Shown here: one piece after another, positions 8,154-9,078 of the stretch
Numbering within the stretch: the stretch's first letter is position 1
Layout of the letters: every line of letters begins with the position of its first letter
NCBI GenBank assembly: GCA_015489295.1
Contig: WGAB01000249.1
Coordinates: 1 to 9,078, forward strand
Length of the DNA stretch: 9,078 nt
Direction: 5' to 3'
From: Caldifarciminota bacterium
GTDB taxonomy: Bacteria > WOR-3 > Hydrothermia > WGAB01
Program-made: the position numbers and the translations under genes
Notes under the pieces: model-generated
The model's input: the letters and a program-made list of their open reading frames with translations, nothing else
Database searches by the model: none
What the model was told of the DNA's origin: nothing

Positions 8154-9078
8154 TGAACAGAGGACCCTTCCTCCCAGGTAGGAGCGGATTCAGCCGCGAT
8201 AGAAATCCCTGGAAGATCGCCGGTTGTAGGAGCGGCTTTAGCCGCGACAGAAATCCCTGGAAGATCGCCGCTAAAGCGGCTCCTACAGAAGATTTGCCTC
8301 GCGTAGGAGCGGCTCCAGCCGCGATAGAACGGTTCCAAAAATCGCCGCTAAAGCGGCTCCTACAAATGATTGCCCTTTTGGGCGCCCTGGTGGTTCCGGC
8401 CTTCGCCCAGGTGGATCTGGTCTATACGGTCAAGGCCGATACCGTCTTTCTCCTCCTCGTGGAACCGCCGCCGGCAGGCGGCGGCATTCTGGTGTACCGC
8501 CAGGGGCCACTGCCCGAGAAAACCGAAACCCAGATCACGCCCGACACCCTCTGGTCGGCCCACGACGCCCAGGACCTGCAGCAGCGCATCGGGGTCAAGA
8601 CCTTCGAAGACCTCATGCGGATCACCCATTCCCAAACGCCCTTCCAGTTTTTCCGTCGGCTCCAGAGCCCCTTTTACGGCTTTGCGGCGACGGTGCTCAG
8701 CCGGAAAGCCGCCCGGGCCCTGGCCCGGATGGCCCTGGACCCCGGCCGAAGGCCCGGCGCAACCTACCGCTACCGCGTGGTGGTCTTCGACCAGAACCGG
8801 AAAACCCTGCGGCAACACGAAATCCGGGTCACGGTACAGGAAACCCCGATCCCGCCGCCCCAGGCCAAACGGGTCAAGGCCAAGCCCGACGGCACCCTTC
8901 GGGTGATCTGGGGCTACAGGCCATGGGGCACCCCCCAGGAGGACCCTGCCGTGGCCTTCCATGTGTACCGACGGGGACCAGGCGAAAAACGGTTCCGCCG
9001 CCTCACCGCTTACCCCATCCTCCGCACCCAGTACGGGGAATACCGGTACCACGACCGGGATGTGGAACTCGGCAAGAC
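8153..9078 (+). CDS. Exported FN3-like protein with REP-encoded leader (3' end outside window)
   Basis: The frame is open from ATG 8153 to the last base, giving 308 complete codons of an unfinished gene. Codons 1-71 are almost entirely REP cassettes (GRSGFSRDRNPWKIAG, then RSGFSRDRN, KIAAKAAPTE and KSPLKRLLQ). A signal core follows, MIALLGALVVPAFA, with predicted cleavage before Gln at 8408. The mature part begins with FN3-like strands (ILVYRQ; YRYRVVVFDQN) around a more helical insert. From about 8852 a second FN3-like module runs off the window (GTLRVIWGY, FHVYRRGPGEKRF, EYRYHDRDVE). Start choice: 8153 has GGAGG at good spacing and overlaps the RAYT stop. ATG 8366 lacks a ribosome site and would leave an uncharged 14-residue signal. 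TTG 8294 is a possible compromise. The protein probably works with the giant FN3 protein upstream outside the cytoplasm; its function is unknown. Coding is well supported, the exact start is not. Confidence 0.82.
   Translation, partial: MNRGPFLPGRSGFSRDRNPWKIAGCRSGFSRDRNPWKIAAKAAPTEDLPRVGAAPAAIERFQKSPLKRLLQMIALLGALVVPAFAQVDLVYTVKADTVFLLLVEPPPAGGGILVYRQGPLPEKTETQITPDTLWSAHDAQDLQQRIGVKTFEDLMRITHSQTPFQFFRRLQSPFYGFAATVLSRKAARALARMALDPGRRPGATYRYRVVVFDQNRKTLRQHEIRVTVQETPIPPPQAKRVKAKPDGTLRVIWGYRPWGTPQEDPAVAFHVYRRGPGEKRFRRLTAYPILRTQYGEYRYHDRDVELGK
8178..8222 (+). repeat. REP cassette 2, truncated
   Basis: The forward arm at 8178-8199 is a slightly degenerate copy (GCGGATTCAGCCGC, with one stem mismatch). 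The 17-base spacer is complete. The inverted arm starts at its expected place, 39 bases after the forward arm, but stops after TCGCCG (8217-8222). Three bases later cassette 3 begins. Confidence 0.85.
8178..8270 (+). repeat. Tandem duplication, 48-base period
   Basis: Bases 8178-8222 and 8226-8270 match at 42 of 45 positions, including the spacer AGAAATCCCTGGAAGA. The 48-base period is a multiple of three, so it encodes a repeated 16-residue peptide (RSGFSRDRNPWKIA twice) in the frame of the third gene. The shared spacer shows that cassettes 2 and 3 are recent copies of each other. Confidence 0.85.
8226..8286 (+). repeat. REP cassette 3
   Basis: The forward arm (8226-8247) and the inverted arm (8265-8286) are identical to the arms of cassette 1, with the same 17-base spacing but a different spacer sequence. 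The right flank 8287-8298 (AGAAGATTTGCC) also matches the flank of cassette 1 at 11 of 12 bases. It is translated in the same frame phase as cassette 1 is in the RAYT. Confidence 0.92.
8303..8363 (+). repeat. REP cassette 4, next to the signal sequence
   Basis: The forward arm (8303-8324) has loop changes (GCGGCTCCAGCCGC). The inverted arm (8342-8363) is identical to those of cassettes 1 and 3, again with a 17-base spacer. It ends two bases before the ATG at 8366. Unlike cassettes 2 and 3 it is read in another frame phase (VGAAPAAIE, then KSPLKRLLQ), still without a stop. Confidence 0.92.
8339..8407 (+). other. Predicted Sec signal peptide with REP-encoded n-region
   Basis: Lys-Ser-Pro-Leu-Lys-Arg (8339-8356) supplies positive charge, LLQMIALLGALVV the hydrophobic core, and PAFA the cleavage motif before Gln 8408. 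Counted from Lys 8339 it has 23 residues, a normal signal length. The charged part is encoded almost entirely by the inverted arm of REP cassette 4. No lipobox cysteine is present. The prediction is by eye. Confidence 0.65.

Larger units (their letters stand above)
7558..8363 (+). mobile_element. RAYT/REP unit: RAYT core with REP cassettes on both sides
   Basis: The RAYT core (about 7704-8153) has one REP cassette before it and three, one of them truncated, after it. This is the usual arrangement of a RAYT gene flanked by its cognate REPs. The upstream cassette with its right flank (7558-7630) and the matching downstream copy (8226-8298) are direct repeats of 73 bases. They are identical in both arms, with most differences in the spacer. 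The insertion sits exactly at the start region of the third cistron. No clear target-site duplication was identified, as expected for this non-classical element type, so the outer boundaries are approximate. Confidence 0.7.

Noticed and set aside
7558..8363. CRISPR array
   Set aside because: The repeats are palindromic, occur as inverted pairs with a 17-base gap, and are split by a transposase gene. There are no regular unique spacers and no cas genes.
7558..8363. Integron attC sites
   Set aside because: The short GTAG-footed hairpins next to a RAYT fit REPs better. No attC-type core sites or integrase are seen.
8370..8906. Overlapping + frame of 178 codons inside the third gene
   Set aside because: It is rich in Arg, Pro and Ser, typical of a shifted frame in GC-rich DNA. 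The frame that begins at 8153 continues to the window end and carries the convincing protein features.
8360..9052. Antisense frame opposite the third gene
   Set aside because: The + strand frame here has a signal peptide and FN3-like strands, while the antisense product looks like a codon-bias shadow.

Overview
The window is GC-rich bacterial DNA with codon third positions dominated by G and C. It is coding from end to end on the + strand, with no intergenic gap. The organism cannot be named from this sequence. A diderm (Gram-negative) host is plausible, because REP palindromes with their RAYT transposase are best known there and the two large genes look like exported or surface proteins. That is inference.

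Layout. (1) Bases 1-7491 are the 3' part of one giant gene whose start lies upstream. The visible 2,496 residues begin with degenerate beta-rich repeats of very roughly 145 residues. An aromatic, glycine-rich beta segment with a GVGGGFFYN motif follows, then a helical, partly coiled-coil region with a Pro/Gly linker. The C-terminus holds a beta domain and four Ig/FN3-like modules marked by D-x-TPP linkers and DPESG loops. (2) Bases 7491-8153 encode a RAYT (REP-associated tyrosine transposase, Y1/HUH family) with visible HVH and Tyr motifs. Its ATG overlaps the stop of the giant gene. (3) Bases 8153-9078 are the 5' part of a third gene whose ATG overlaps the RAYT stop. It encodes an exported protein with an Ala-x-Ala signal-peptide end and FN3-like beta modules, and it runs off the window.

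The unusual part is 7479-8407. REP cassettes built from an inverted pair of GTAG-footed palindromes lie on both sides of the RAYT core: one upstream (7558-7618), then one truncated and two complete copies downstream (8178-8222, 8226-8286, 8303-8363). All of them lie inside open reading frames. The upstream copy is translated as part of an 81-residue N-terminal extension of the RAYT. The downstream copies are translated as a 71-codon leader between the SD-supported start of gene 3 and its hydrophobic signal core. The last REP arm seems to supply the positively charged n-region of that signal peptide. The bracketing copies are in direct orientation and are read in the same frame, so recombination between them would remove the RAYT and join the first start codon (7491) in frame to gene 3.

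Working model (inference): an operon for large exported beta-repeat/FN3 proteins was invaded by a RAYT/REP unit at the start-codon region of its second cistron. Both the transposase and the downstream protein now depend on stop-start (TGATG) translational coupling.
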